This document shows, in pieces, positions 37,380-49,688 of a stretch of 64,000 nucleotides of DNA (the first letter of the stretch is position 1; the number at the start of each line of letters is the position of its first letter). Both the position numbers and the translations under genes were made by a program. The notes beneath the pieces were generated by a model. That model worked only from the letters and a program-made list of their open reading frames with translations, searched no databases and was not told the origin of the DNA. This DNA comes from Delphinapterus leucas (taxonomy: Eukaryota; Chordata; Mammalia; Artiodactyla; Monodontidae). The stretch covers positions 3,642,886 to 3,706,885 of the forward strand of contig NW_022098067.1 in assembly GCF_002288925.2 (NCBI RefSeq). The letters run 5' to 3'.

Positions 37380-39700
37380 TTCATTTATTTAGAAAATATA
37401 TGTAGAAAACACTTTTTACTAAGAACTATCCTAGATTTAGCAATATGAGCAAGACAGATGAAATCACAATATGCATACACACAAAATCACACACACACAG
37501 AGAGCCAGCAATACATGCTACACCCATGGAGCTTGTGTTGAAATAGAGAAAAGGCAAACAATAAAAAGATATGTTAGATGACAGGTTGACAAAGAAAAAA
37601 ATAAAGCTAGGGAAAGGGATATGAATTGTTAGTAGAAGGGTGGAGTCACCTGTGGAGGTAATTTTGAGGAAGATTTGAAAGAATCGAAGGTTTAGCCCTG
37701 AGAACATCTATGGGAGAGTTTTCAGGCAGGACAAACAATTGCAAAAACCTGAGCAAGAAAGCAGATTCCTTAGAGTGCTTGACGAATAGTGATAAAATGA
37801 AGTGGCTGGAAATACAGGAAGAGGAGGAGAAGAATAGGAAGTTAGCTCAGAGAAGTGATGGATGTTATATTACATGGGACCCTGCAGGATCTAGTTTTGA
37901 ATGAAAAGAGAAATGACATAATATGACTTACATTTTTAACAGGATCTCTATGGTTACTGACTGAGAATGGGAGTGGGCAGAAACACGAGACCATTTAGGA
38001 GACTGTTGCAATAATCCAGGCAAGAAATGCATAGACTAGCACTGGGGGTGGTCACAAGTGGTTAAATTCAGGATATGTTTTGAAGAGAGTCAATAGAACT
38101 TGCTATTGTGGAGTGTGAGGGAAATGGAGGAAACAACATTGACATCAAGTGTTTAGGCTCTAGTAGCTAGAAATGCAATTATCATCACTGAGATGTGGAC
38201 AGACAGAAGAACATTGGTGGGGAGTGAAGGAGAACTCAGGTTTTAACATGTTAATTTTGAGGTGTTCATTGTTAAATCTCCAAGTGGAAATGTTAAGTAG
38301 ACGTATATGTTGGTCTAGAATTTAGAGAGGAACAGGATTAAGATATAAATTTGGGAGTTATTAGTATAAGGTGGTATTTAAAGTCATCGCCATCACAAGA
38401 GAATGTCAGCACATAGACAGTGAGGGTAGAAAAATAAGAGAAATCCAAATAATGAACTCTGCCCTGGGCACTGTGATCTATAGAGATGGATGAGATGAAA
38501 AGGAACCAACAGAGACTGAGAAATGAATGGCTAGAAAGAAGGAAATTGAGGTGAGTGTGGTAGTTCTAGATGCCAAGTATCAAGTGGTTTCAAGGAAGAG
38601 TGATCAACTGAGTAAAATGCTATTTATAAATTGAGTATGATTAGGTCTGAGAAATTCCCATTGTATTTACCAAAATTGTGGTCATTGATGATCCTCACAA
38701 GAGCAGTTTCACCAGAGGGGGTGAAAACCTAATTTGTGTTCAAGAAAAAACAGGAGGAGAGAAATTGAAGACAGCAAAAGTAGATGACTCTTTCAAGGAG
38801 TTTTGCTGTAAAGAGAACGATAAAAATGAGGCAGTAGCTGGAGGGAAAATAAGATCAAGATATGGAAGAAATAATAGCATGTCTATATGCTGATAAATGA
38901 TCTAGAGAGGAGAAAAATTGTGATGCTGGAGAGAAAGGAGATGTCTTTGAGTAGGTAAGGGTAGATGGAATCTAAGGTACACATAAAGGACTTGGTCTTA
39001 GCTAGGAACACAGATAATTCACTCATAGTAACAGAAGAGAAAGTAGAATATTTGCACACAGAGTCAGATGCATGGGCAGATATAGTGGTAGGAGCTTGTG
39101 GAAGTTCTTTTCTGAAAGCTTCAGTTTTTAGACAAAACAGGAGTTAAGGTCTTCTGCTGAAACTGAGCATGTGAAAAAGTTTCATATTTGAGGGAAGAAA
39201 AGGTTTAATAATCATCTAAGATAGTAGGAAAGAGAATGAATTAGGTTTCCAGACACCATTAAAGACACTAGTTGGTATGACTGTGAGTTTTTATCCAGCC
39301 ACATTCAGCTAAATGGATGTAGGCTCAACCTGATTAAGAATTGGACTTAATCTGGGTTAGAATTTTGCCAAATGAATATGATAAACTGGAGAGAGGTAAA
39401 GGAGTTGAGAGTGTATACAAGTGTAACTATGATTATCCATGAATTATAAGCTGGTTTAGGAGACAAGAAAACACATAAGGACAATGAGGGATAGAACAAA
39501 AGCAGTAGGATCAATGGGTTGATGATTCTAATGGGGTCAAAGAATTGTTGGAATATGGCTCTAGAGGGAATTAGTTGGAGGCATAGGAAGTGAAGTTTAA
39601 AGGTTGACCAATTGATTATGTAGCGATTGCAGTTTTTGTCAACGTCAAGATTATATCCATGGGAATGAGTGGCTACAGTGTGATTGGGTGAAATCAAGAT
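37380..39700 (+). repeat. Long ancient interspersed repeat, family not assigned
   Basis: A G/A-rich strand with phrases I recognise as belonging to a eutherian-wide repeat but cannot name: ACCCATGGAGCTTGTGTTGA, GCAATAATCCAGGCAAGAAA, ATAAATTTGGGAGTTATTAG, AAGAGTGATCAACTGAGTAA. Parts recur at about 8500-8620, 8890-9300, 33880-34060 and 35120-35470 (for example TAGTGGGAAGCTATTGATGA then AAAAGATCACTCTGGAGTGA). No coding frame of note. Confidence 0.5.
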
Positions 39701-40924
39701 CACTTGAAAAAAAAAATAACAAAACCAAAATGGCATTTGTTCATATTGGGACCACAATCTACTAACTATAACTTTTTGCGTGTTACTTACATTTTCTGAA
39801 CGGTGGCTTTTTGTTTCCACTATTATTATACATGGGCAGAAATATCTTTTAATTGAAAACTTTGTGTTGTAAATAATAATAAACACTATGATTTATTGTA
39901 TTCATTGCATAAACACTATGCTCATTTTTAGGCCAACCAGGGAAAAAACTATAGTGAGCTTAAATTTGACTCAAAATAAGAAAGAACTTTCTAACAAAAG
40001 TATAATGAAAATGGAATTGAGTTCCTTAGAAGATACTGTGCTTCTGATCACTGGAGGTGTTCAAGAAAATATTTCATAATATCTAACTAAAATAGTCTCT
40101 AATGCTAAGAGTGTGATGCCTAGGTATGAGTCACAAAGGAAAGACATGAAGAAGAGAAGTATTATTAGACAAGGTTGAAGAAAATTGGCATCTGGCATGC
40201 CAATTCTAGCGGAAAAAGGCAAGCAATTAGTGGATATCTAAGATAGAGAATAACTTAACAAAGACTCAGATGGACAGGTGACCTGCTTAGGTCCAGATGG
40301 GAATATGCTTCCACTTCAAGGAGATTCATCTGTTTGGTCAATGACCAAAACAAACTTACAAACCCAGGACATCTGAGTTCCAGAGACTGGCAGTGGGAAA
40401 ATGGAGCATAAGAAAAGAAATAGCCAAATGGAGGCTGGAGTTCAAGAGCAAGAATTCATCTGCTGGTAGAACATCAAAAGCAAAGCCAGAATGGCAGTGC
40501 TAGACAAGATGCTGAAATAGAGCTTCTTCTATGCATTCCTATTTAAGAGCTGAGTCAATGACTCTTAGATTTAGAACAATCTGAGATAAATAGGTACTTG
40601 CAGAATAAAGATGAGTAGGCATACATTAATATCAAATAAAATCCAAGGACTTAGTTAACCTCATCAGTGACCCTGGCTGTCAAGATGTAGAAAGTATTAG
40701 CTAATTGAACTGTGGGCACAAAATGAGAAAAATGGTTTGAGACACAACCAAGCCTATCAGTAAAGGTAATTATTATTAATATTTCTGAGCCTATTACAAT
40801 AGGTAAGATATTCCCTCTCTTCTCAGCATCAGTAAAGCTATTAAAAGTTTTCCTGGATATTGCTTATTAAATCAATCAAAAATTCTTACAAATAAAAATA
40901 CTGGTAATTTCTTTAATGTTTACC
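39701..40924. other. Non-coding stretch, nothing firmly recognised
   Basis: A phrase near 40045 (TCACTGGAGGTGTTCAAGAA) resembles ancient CR1/L3-type or similar repeats, but too little remains to name it. Confidence 0.5.
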
Positions 40925-40941
40925 AAGAATTGTTTTTCTTT

Positions 40942-41134
40942 TTTGTTTGTTTGTTTTTGAATTTTATTTTATTTTATTATACAGCAGGTTCTTATTAGTT
41001 ATCTATTTTATACATATTAGTGTATATATATCAATCCCAATCTCCCAATTCATCACACCATCACCACCACCCCCCACCCCCCTCTTTCCCCCCTTGGTGT
41101 CCATACGTTTGTTCTGTACATCTGTGTCTCTATT
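40942..41134 (-). mobile_element. Short 5'-truncated L1 3' end with perfect target-site duplication
   Basis: A 193-bp insertion of L1 3' UTR with an A-rich tail (TTTG/TTTTA on the plus strand). It is flanked by the 17-bp direct repeat AAGAATTGTTTTTCTTT at 40925-40941 and 41135-41151, so both ends are exact. Confidence 0.93.
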
Positions 41135-41454
41135 AAGAATTGTTTTTCTTTACAAGCATATTGAATATAATTTTTCTTACAAAAGCACATTCTATAACTT
41201 AATTAATTTCAAAGCTTATGTCCTTGAAGTATCATTTCTTTTTATCTTGCTTCTTTCAAAAAGGTTATTTATAGCTATATTTTATTAATTTATATTATTA
41301 TAATATATTAATATATCAATTTATGTTAAGAATGTAAATATTATACACACTATGTACCTGTATAGACACACTGCATATATACACAGGCATAAGCACACAT
41401 ACTAGAACCTCTTAATAATAGTATTCACTATATACTTTAAATTTTTTGAGACAG

Positions 41455-41640
41455 CATAACAAAAGAGCTGGGCTTTGCAGTTCAGATAGAAAAGAGAGAT
41501 GAATCCTGGCACTATTTACTAGCTGTACAACTTCTGAAAAGTTTCCTACCTTCACTAAAACTAAGTTTACTTATCTGTTGGAACTCCTACTTCACTGGAT
41601 TGCTGTTAGGTTCAGTAGCTAATGTAGCATGTGCAAAACG
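41455..41640 (+). mobile_element. MIR SINE
   Basis: Sense MIR: GAATCCTGGCACTATTTACT, AGCTGTACAACTTCTGAAAA, GGATTGCTGTTAGGTTCAGT. Confidence 0.7.
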
Positions 41641-42096
41641 TGTCAATTTTAGGCTTTTTTTTTTTCCCTGAAAACCTTTCTTGAGGTCTCAAGGTTTGAA
41701 TATATACCACCTTTCTGACCTAGGAGTCTGTCTTTTTTTTTTTTTTTTTTCTGAATTGCTCTCTGTTTCTTATCCAAGTATATGAAAATATGTTCAAACC
41801 AGCTGTCTTCCTCTACTTCCTCTAGCTCTAGTCATTGCTCTTCTATTTTCTTTTTATCTTTTGACCCCCTTCATCCATTTTTCCCACCCCCTGCCTCTGG
41901 CAATAACCACCAATCTGTTCTCTGTATATACAAACTTGCTTTGTTTTGTTTTGTTTAGACTCCACGTATAAGAAAGACCATACCATATTTGTCTTTCTCT
42001 GTGAATTATTTCACTTAGCATAATACCCTCTAAATCCATCCATTTTTTCATAAATGGCAAGATTTCATTCTTTTTTATGGCTGAATAATATTCCAT

Positions 42097-42145
42097 TGTG
42101 TGTGGGTGTGTGTGTGTGTGTGTGTGTGTGGGTGTGTGTGTGTGT
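42097..42145. repeat. (TG)n microsatellite in L1
   Basis: TG units with three GGG interruptions, directly after AATATTCCATTG, the same L1 position as the 26.2-kb microsatellite. Confidence 0.96.
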
Positions 42146-42730
42146 TTATCATAACTTCTTAATTCATTTGTCCACTGCTGGATATCCATTTGTTGATCAA
42201 TTCATCCATTAGGTTGCTTTCATATATTAACTATTGTATATAATGCAGCAATGAACATTGGAGTGAATATTATTATCTTTTTCAAATCAGTGTTTTTGTT
42301 TCTTCAGGTAAATATCCAAAGGTTAAATTGCTGGATTGTATGGTAGTTCTATTTTTAAGTTTTTGAGGAATGTCCATATTGTTTTCCATTGTGGCTGCAC
42401 CAATTTACATTCCCCAAAACAGTGCACAATTGTTCCCTTTTCTCCACATCCTTGCCAACATTATTATTTGTTGTCTTTTTGAAGATAGCCATTCTGACAG
42501 ATGTGAGATAATGTCTCATTGTTGTTTTGATTTGCATTTCCCTGATGACTAGTAATATTGAGCATATTTTCATCTGCATATTGGCCATCTCTAGGTCTTC
42601 TTTGAGAAAATTTCTATTTAACTCCTCTGCCCATCTTTTCATCAGGTTGTTTTTTTTTTTTTTTTTTGATGTCGAATCATATGAGTTCTTTGTATATTTT
42701 GGGTATTAACCCCTTACAGCATATATTTGT

Positions 42731-42786
42731 CATGATATATGATATATCATGTATTTGTAATGATATAATGATATATGATATATCAT
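42731..42786. repeat. AT-rich palindromic repeat inside L1
   Basis: The palindrome-containing string GATATATGATATATCAT occurs twice (about 42734-42750 and 42770-42786), separated by a variant with ATGATATAATG. Confidence 0.88.
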
Positions 42787-44243
42787 TTTTGTTTTGTTTC
42801 TTACACTGTGCAAAGCTCTTTAGTTTGATGTAATCCCATTTGTTTATCTTTGTTTTTGTTTCCGTTGCCTGAGGAGACATATCCAAAAGAATATTGCTAA
42901 GACTGATGTCAAAGAGTGTATTGAGCATGTTTTCTTCTAGGGTTTTTAAGATTTCAGGTCTTACATTTAACTCTTTCATCCATTTTGAGTTTATTTTTGT
43001 ATATGGTGTGAGAAAGTAGTCCAGTTTGATTCTTTTGCATGTAGTTGTCCAGTTTTCCCAATATCATTTATTGAAGAGGCTGTATTTTTTCCCATTGTAT
43101 ATTCTTGCCTCCTTTGTCATAGATTAATTGATTATATAACTGTGGGTTCATTTCTCAGCTCTCTATTCTGTTCCATTGATCTATGTATCTGTTTTTTTAT
43201 CTGTACCATACTGCTATAGTAACTGTAGCTTTGCAGTATATTTTGAAATCAGGGAACATTGTTCTTCCAGCTTTGTTCTCCTTTCTCAAGATTGTTTTGG
43301 CTGTTTGGGGTCTTTTGTGTTTCCAACAAATTTTAGAATTATTTGTTCTAGTTCTGTGAAAAATGCCTTTGGTATTTTGATGGGGATTGCATTGAATCTG
43401 TAGATTTGCCTTGGGGAGTATGGTCATTTTAACAATAATAATTCTTCCAATCCATGAGTATCGTATATCTTTTCATTTGTTTTGTCATCTTCAATTTCTT
43501 TCATCAATATCTTACAGTTAGATGAGTACAATTCTTTTACTTCCTTGGTTAGATTTATTCCTAAGTATTTTATACTTTTAGATCAGTTTGTTTTCTTAAT
43601 TTCTATTTCCAATAGTTTGTTGTTAATGTATAGAAATGCAACAGATTTTTGCATATTAAGTTTTATACTGCAACTTTATAAATTGAATATATGAGTTGAA
43701 TAAATGTATTTCATTTATTGCTTCTAATAGGTTTTTCTGGTGGCATCTTTAGGATTTTCTATGCATAGTATTATATCATCTGCAAACAGCAACACTTTAC
43801 TTCTTCCTTTCCAATTTGTATTCCTTTTGTTTCTTTTTCTTGTCTGACTGTTGTGACTAGGACTTACAATATTCTGTTGAATAAAAGTGGCAAGTCTGGA
43901 CATCCTTGTCTTGTTCCTGATCTCAGAGGAAATTCTTTCAGCTTTTCACTGTTGAGTATAATGTTGGCTGTAGTTTTGTTATGTTTGGCTATTATTATGC
44001 TGAGGTATGTTCCCTCTATACCTAATTTGTTGAGAGTTTCTGTCATAATGAATGTTGAATATTGTCAAAAGAGTTTTCTGCATCTAATGAGATGACTATA
44101 TGATTTTGATTCTTCATTTGTTAATGTGGTGTATCACACTGATAGGTTTACAGACTTTGAACCATCCTTACATCTGTGGAATGAATCCCACTTGATCATG
44201 GTGTATGATCCTTTTAATTAATCATTTAATTGGGTTTAATATT

Positions 44244-45729
44244 ATTTCTATAATATAAAGAAGACTGAGGCTCTAGGATTTTGGATTATTGACACTTTGA
44301 AGTCTAGATTCTTTTTTAGAATTATACATTTATGTCTACCTATATAAATAAATACATCTTCAATATACATATAGAGATGTATACAGGCATTTTTATATAT
44401 ATATATATATATATGACAGTCTTATGTATGATATTATGGCATCATAAAGCATAACAAAAGTTAGGTATTCATGTTAATGTGAAAGCAAAGTTACATTGAA
44501 AAGTTAATTATTTGTTTTAACTGCTTTAAGGCATAATTGAGGTAATTAAATCCATAGACTTTTCTGAAAAATATTTCAGAGCAACATTCATGAACAGCTA
44601 AATAAATTGAGGTGTTATTTCCATCATAATTCTTAATTAGTTAAGCAATACACATTGTAAATCTTCCAGATAAAGCACACTTTATGAGCTCTTAATGAGG
44701 TTTGTTTCAGGCTTCAAAAAAGTAGATATGGTGGTAGTCTCAAAGTAGGCTTACAATATATTTGGTAAGTTGAATAGATAAGTGATTGTACTTGGTGCTA
44801 TACCAAAAAAAAATTAAATATCAAGATATTGATATCTTGAAGTTTACGATTAAGACTGGCCCTCTCTTGTATGCTTCATATTTCCTAGATCTGAAAAAGC
44901 TAAAGTTAAATTTGAGATAAGAAGATGAGGTATTTGAGCATGGAAAATAAGCAAAGCTGTTCATTTGCTATATTTGGGAACTTTATTGTAGAATGCTTTG
45001 TTATTTACTTGTTTTTGATGTTACATTTATTTAAGTGTAAATTAGTAATCTAGTGAATCACTCTTACATTACACACATAGGACATGTTAAGTAAACATCC
45101 TAATTAATAAATTCGTATGATATTGTTACCAATCCTCAGCAGGTCAGTGACCCCTCAATGGGTCATTTGCCCTCTAGAGTCACAAATGTAAATCAAATGA
45201 AGCCAGGTTCAGTATAGCAAAGCAGAAACTTTTCCATTGACCAAGAAATGAAGAAGGGAGAGCTCATGCTCTAAAAATACCTTCTTCCCAAAGGAAAGGG
45301 AGTGAGGGAAGTTTAAGAGGTAAGAAGCAGACATGTCATCAGGGCTCTAGGAAAGGGGCAGAGATTTGCCAGGGGAAGCTGGTCAGACGGGGCATGCACA
45401 GTCTTCCACATTACTTTGCACACAGCATGAATTGTGCCTAGTAGAGTACGAATCCACCCTTGTGCGGAGATCTTAGCATGGTAATGATGCAGAGGTAACT
45501 TTTGGACACCTCCAGGTCTAATCTGTGCAGGCATGTTTCTGTGGTCAAGTCAGAGCCAGTTCATGGCTATTGACCACTGCATATCTCTTAAAGCACAGCT
45601 GTGAAATATCTCTGTTAAATTCCGGGGGCTTTTGAAACAAACACAGAGATAAATCAAGGCAAGGATCCTTTAGCTTTCAGGGGCAGGTAGGGGTGACAAA
45701 ATAACTTCTTAAAATAATTTCACCTACAC
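44244..45729. other. Non-coding stretch, nothing firmly recognised
   Basis: The part at 45120-45700 is richer in GC than its surroundings and might be an old LTR-element remnant, but I see no LTR ends, primer-binding site or retroviral frame. Confidence 0.5.
44394..44414. repeat. Short (TA)n microsatellite
   Basis: About ten TA units. Confidence 0.9.
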
Positions 45730-45748
45730 TTTGAAAAATGTAAACCTG

Positions 45749-45981
45749 GGGGAGGTATAAATTGGGAGATTGAGATTGACATATACACACTACTATATAT
45801 AAAATAGATAACTAATAAGGACCTACTGTACAGGACAGGGAACTCTACTCAGTATTCTGTAATGACCTATATCGGAAAAGAATCTAAAAAAGAGTGGATA
45901 TATGTATATGTATAACTGATTCTCTTTGCTATACAGAAGAAACTAACATAACATTGTAAATCAACTATACTTTAATAAAAA
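45749..45981 (+). mobile_element. Short L1 3' end with 19-bp target-site duplication
   Basis: 233 bp of sense L1 3' UTR ending CTTTAATAAAAA. Flanked by TTTGAAAAATGTAAACCTG (45730-45748) and the same sequence with one transition (45982-46000). The tail is very short. Confidence 0.92.
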
Positions 45982-46457
45982 TTTGAAAAATATAAACCTG
46001 ATTATTAGAGTCATATTATGACTTAAAGCAATCTTTAGCTTCCCCTAATAAATAACAATTTTCTGAACATCAAGTGTTCTTACTTCCATTTAGTTGAAAC
46101 ATGCACACAAATCACACCACACACACCATTCTCAGGAAATGATACGTGTTTTGAATTTAAAGGAAAAAACAGAATTACTTTCTAAACAGATTTTTTTAAC
46201 TATGAATTGTATCAAAAAAGAGATAAAATGAATTCTGGTTGTGTACTCTTGCACAAAAAGAAAAATGACAGTAGACATGAGGAGGTTCTGATAAGGATTG
46301 TTAAAGTTGTCAAGAGGGTAACTAAGTACTGGCTAACTGTAGTTGGTTGGAATAAAGGAGAAAACTATTATAAAACTAAATAAATTTTCCATGGATGATT
46401 GCACAATTTAAAAATTCTGAGAGCATGGTAGTAGCAAGTGGTAAGTTAATGAATTTC

Positions 46458-46667
46458 TTTTTTTTTTTTTTTTTTGTGGTATGCAGGCCTCTCAATGTTG
46501 TGGCCTCTCCCGTTGCAGAGCACAGGCTCCAGACGTGCAGGCTCAGTGACCATGGCTCATGGGCCCAGCCGCTCCGCGGCATGTGGTATCTTCCTGGACT
46601 GGGGCACGAACTCGTGTCCCCTGCATTGGCAGTCAGGCTCTCAACCAGTGCACCACCAGGGAATCCC
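46458..46667 (-). mobile_element. CHR-type SINE, first of a tandem pair
   Basis: Antisense copy with T tail at 46458-46475, ending CCACCAGGGAATCCC. Bounded by GAATTTC at 46451-46457 and 46668-46674. Confidence 0.93.
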
Positions 46668-46674
46668 GAATTTC

Positions 46675-46903
46675 AGTTTTTTTGTTTTGTTTTGTTTTTT
46701 GTTTTTGTTTGCGGTATGCGGGCCTCTCACTGTTGTGGCCTCTCCCATTGCGGAGCACAGGCTCTGGATGCACAGGCTCAGCGGCCATGGCTCACGGGCC
46801 TAGCAACTCCTTGGCATGTGGGATCTTCCCAGACCAGGGCACAAACACGTGTGCCCTGCATCGGCAGGCAGACTGTCAATCACTGCGCCACCAGGGAAGC
46901 CCC
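46675..46903 (-). mobile_element. CHR-type SINE, second of a tandem pair
   Basis: Same orientation and subfamily as its neighbour but with a TTTTG-rich tail and several substitutions. Bounded by GAATTTC at 46668-46674 and 46904-46910. Confidence 0.93.
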
Positions 46904-46910
46904 GAATTTC

Positions 46911-47799
46911 CTTTTTTTAACCACTCTCCTTTTCTTAACGTATGAAAAGTATGCTTTGCTTGAAAACTATTCTCATGTGAAAACCACTGGGGAAATGTAT
47001 CAGATATGACCATTGCAAAGCTATTTTCAATTCAATGATTGGAACACAGTAGTTTGCCTTTTTCCAAAGAGAACATTAAAATAACTCTATTTAAAAAATA
47101 ATTACTTAATATGTGTGAGTACCTAGTAGAAAAATACACTTTAGAGGTTATCTTATCCTCATAAGTTAAAGGAATTGATTTCAAGGACTCTTCCCTTTCA
47201 GACATAGAATTCTTAAATTTAAAACAATTTTATATGGGATTGAGAATTTAGCTGCTAATATTTTAAATTAACACTTTGTTACATTGATTACTTTAAGCTG
47301 TTCTTTCCCATTCCATTTCTGCAATGTTGACATTGTAATATGAAGTTTATTTAGGAATGAGTAAGAGGGCAAACAAAGATTCAGAGTACTGTTTAATTAA
47401 TATGACTCATCTGAGAACAATTGATCATGAACATAAAACAGAAAGAGTGAAGAGATCATCCATGATTTAGTAAGGCAGCCCACTCATCAGTAATTGATGG
47501 TTAAGAGGGGAAACAAAACAATTAACCCTAAATTGGCTCTCAAGTTAATCAAAATTTTCAAAATGTCCAAGCAGTGTAAAGCTTAACCTTTACTTAAGTG
47601 AATAGGAAGAAATTACAAAATCAAAGGAAACACCTACAAAAAGATAAACCCATATCGGAAGCCAAAAACTGGAATAATAGGAGCAAAACCACTAGCCAAA
47701 ATCAAAACATTGTCATAAAATTCATGACTTAATTAAGGTAATACAATATAAATGCCAAAACCAAAAAATTCTAGAATGTTAAAGGTCAGTATATGTGAT
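46911..47799. other. Non-coding stretch, nothing recognised
   Basis: AT-rich sequence between the SINE pair and the plus-strand L1. No supported feature. Confidence 0.55.
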
Positions 47800-49288
47800 C
47801 AAATGCACTTCCCACTTTCTTCTCAGGTGCTCATGGAACATTCTCCAGGATAGATTATATCTTGGGTCACAAATCAAGCCTTGGTAAATTGAAGAAAACT
47901 GAAATATAACAAGTATCTTTTCTGATCACAATGCTATGAGATTACATATCAATTACAGGAAAAAATCTGTAAAAACTACAAACACATGGAGACTAAATAA
48001 TACACTACTAAATAACCAAGAGATCACTGAAGAAATCAAACAGAAAACCAAAAAATACCTAGAAACAAATGACAATGAAAACACGGCAACCCAAAACCTC
48101 TGGGATGCACCAAAAGCAGTTCTAAGCAATAGGAAGTTTATAGCAATAAAATGCTACTTCAAAAAACAAGAAACATCACAAATAACCAACCTAAGTTTAC
48201 ACCTAAAGCAATTAGAGAAAGAAGAAGAACAACAACAAAAAAAAAAACCCAAAGTTAGCAGAAGGAAAGAAATCATAAAGATCAGATCAGAAATAAATGA
48301 AAAAGAAAAGAAGGAAATGAAAGCAAAGACCAATTAAACTAAAAGCTGGTCCTTGAGGAGGTAAATAAAATTAATAAACCATTAGCTAGACTCATCAAGA
48401 AAAAAAGGGATTAGACTCAAATCAACAGAATAAGAAATGAAAAAGAAGAAGTAACAACTGACAATGCAGAAATACAAAGGATCATGAGAGATTATTACAA
48501 GCAACAATATGTTAATAAAATGGACAACCTAGAAGAAATGGACAAATTCTTAGAAAAGCATAAACTTCCAAGACTGAACCAGGAGAAACATAAAATATAA
48601 ACAGACGAATCACAAGCAGTGAAACTGAAACTGTGACTAAAAATCTTCCAACAAACAAAAGCCCAGGATGAGATGGCTTCACAGGCGAATTCTATCAAAC
48701 ATTTAAAGAAGAGCTAACACCTATCCTTCTCAAACTGTTCCAAAATATAGCAGAGGGAGGAACACTCCCAAACTCATTCTAACAGGCCACCATTACCCTG
48801 ATACCAAAGGCACAAAAAGATGTCACAAAAAAAGAAAACAACAGGCTAATATCACTGATGAACATAGATGCAAAAGTCCTCAGCAAAATACTGGCAAACA
48901 GAATCTAACAGCACATTAAAAGGACCATGCACCATGATCAAACGGGATTTATCCCAGGGATGCAAGGATTCTTCAATAAACACAAATTAACCAGTGTGAT
49001 ACACCATATTAACAAACTGAAGAATAAAAGCCATATGATAATCTCAGTAGATGCAGAAAAAGCTTTTGACAAACGTCAACAGCCATTTATAAGAGAAACT
49101 CTCCAGAAAGTAGGCATAGAGGGAATTTACCTCAACATAATAAAGGCTATATATGACAAACCCACAGCCAACATCATTCTCAATGGTGAAAAACTGAAAC
49201 CATTTCCACTAACATCAGGAAGAAGACAAGGTTGCCCACTATCACCACTATTATTCAACATAGTTTTGGAAGTTTTAGCCACAGGAAT
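47800..49288 (+). mobile_element. 5'-truncated L1 ORF2 fragment, cut by the gap
   Basis: Plus-strand L1 covering ORF2 from about codon 190 (end of the endonuclease domain) to about codon 678 in the RT. Open pieces include 47936-48337 (YRKKSVKTTNTWRLNNTLLN) and 48927-49288 ([38 protein letters not shown]). Stops and frameshifts lie between them, for example near 48338, 48600 and 48780. The last 183 bases before the gap may not belong here (see findings). The left end is only approximately placed. Confidence 0.85.
49102..49284. repeat. Left arm of a 183-bp perfect inverted repeat flanking the gap
   Basis: These 183 bases are the exact reverse complement of 50580-50762, checked base by base, although the two host L1s differ clearly outside the segment. 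Next to the gap, position 49285 is already a mismatch. Confidence 0.93.
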
Positions 49289-49688
49289 NNNNNNNNNNNN
49301 NNNNNNNNNNNNNNNNNNNNNNNNNNNNNNNNNNNNNNNNNNNNNNNNNNNNNNNNNNNNNNNNNNNNNNNNNNNNNNNNNNNNNNNNNNNNNNNNNNNN
49401 NNNNNNNNNNNNNNNNNNNNNNNNNNNNNNNNNNNNNNNNNNNNNNNNNNNNNNNNNNNNNNNNNNNNNNNNNNNNNNNNNNNNNNNNNNNNNNNNNNNN
49501 NNNNNNNNNNNNNNNNNNNNNNNNNNNNNNNNNNNNNNNNNNNNNNNNNNNNNNNNNNNNNNNNNNNNNNNNNNNNNNNNNNNNNNNNNNNNNNNNNNNN
49601 NNNNNNNNNNNNNNNNNNNNNNNNNNNNNNNNNNNNNNNNNNNNNNNNNNNNNNNNNNNNNNNNNNNNNNNNNNNNNNNNNNNNNNNN
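49289..49688. other. Assembly gap of 400 Ns
   Basis: Exactly 400 N characters. The left edge is in the RT region of a plus-strand L1 and the right edge in the post-RT region of a minus-strand L1. The round size suggests an estimated or placeholder length. Any apparent reading frame through the gap is meaningless. Confidence 1.

Larger units (their letters stand above)
41853..44243 (-). mobile_element. Older 5'-truncated L1 fragment
   Basis: Minus-strand L1 from 3' UTR into the RT region, ending near ORF2 codon 545 (antisense of the [10 protein letters not shown] block at 44160-44205). Degraded coding pieces are visible, for example 42355-42642 (KRWAEELNRNFLKEDLEMAN) and 42677-42979 (SLSNILLDMSPQATETKTKI). 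A (TG)n microsatellite at 42097-42145 and an AT-rich palindromic expansion at 42731-42786 have grown inside it. The 3' boundary is approximate. Confidence 0.85.

Noticed and set aside
39347..39886. 179-residue minus-strand frame
   Set aside because: Hydrophobic, low-complexity composition typical of antisense AT-rich DNA, no family motif, partly in an ancient repeat.
45120..45700. Possible endogenous retrovirus or LTR remnant
   Set aside because: No LTR pair, TG..CA ends, primer-binding site or retroviral protein motif seen.
46395..47009. 204-residue frame with two similar halves
   Set aside because: It is the translation of two tandem CHR SINEs; the internal repeat is the SINE pair.
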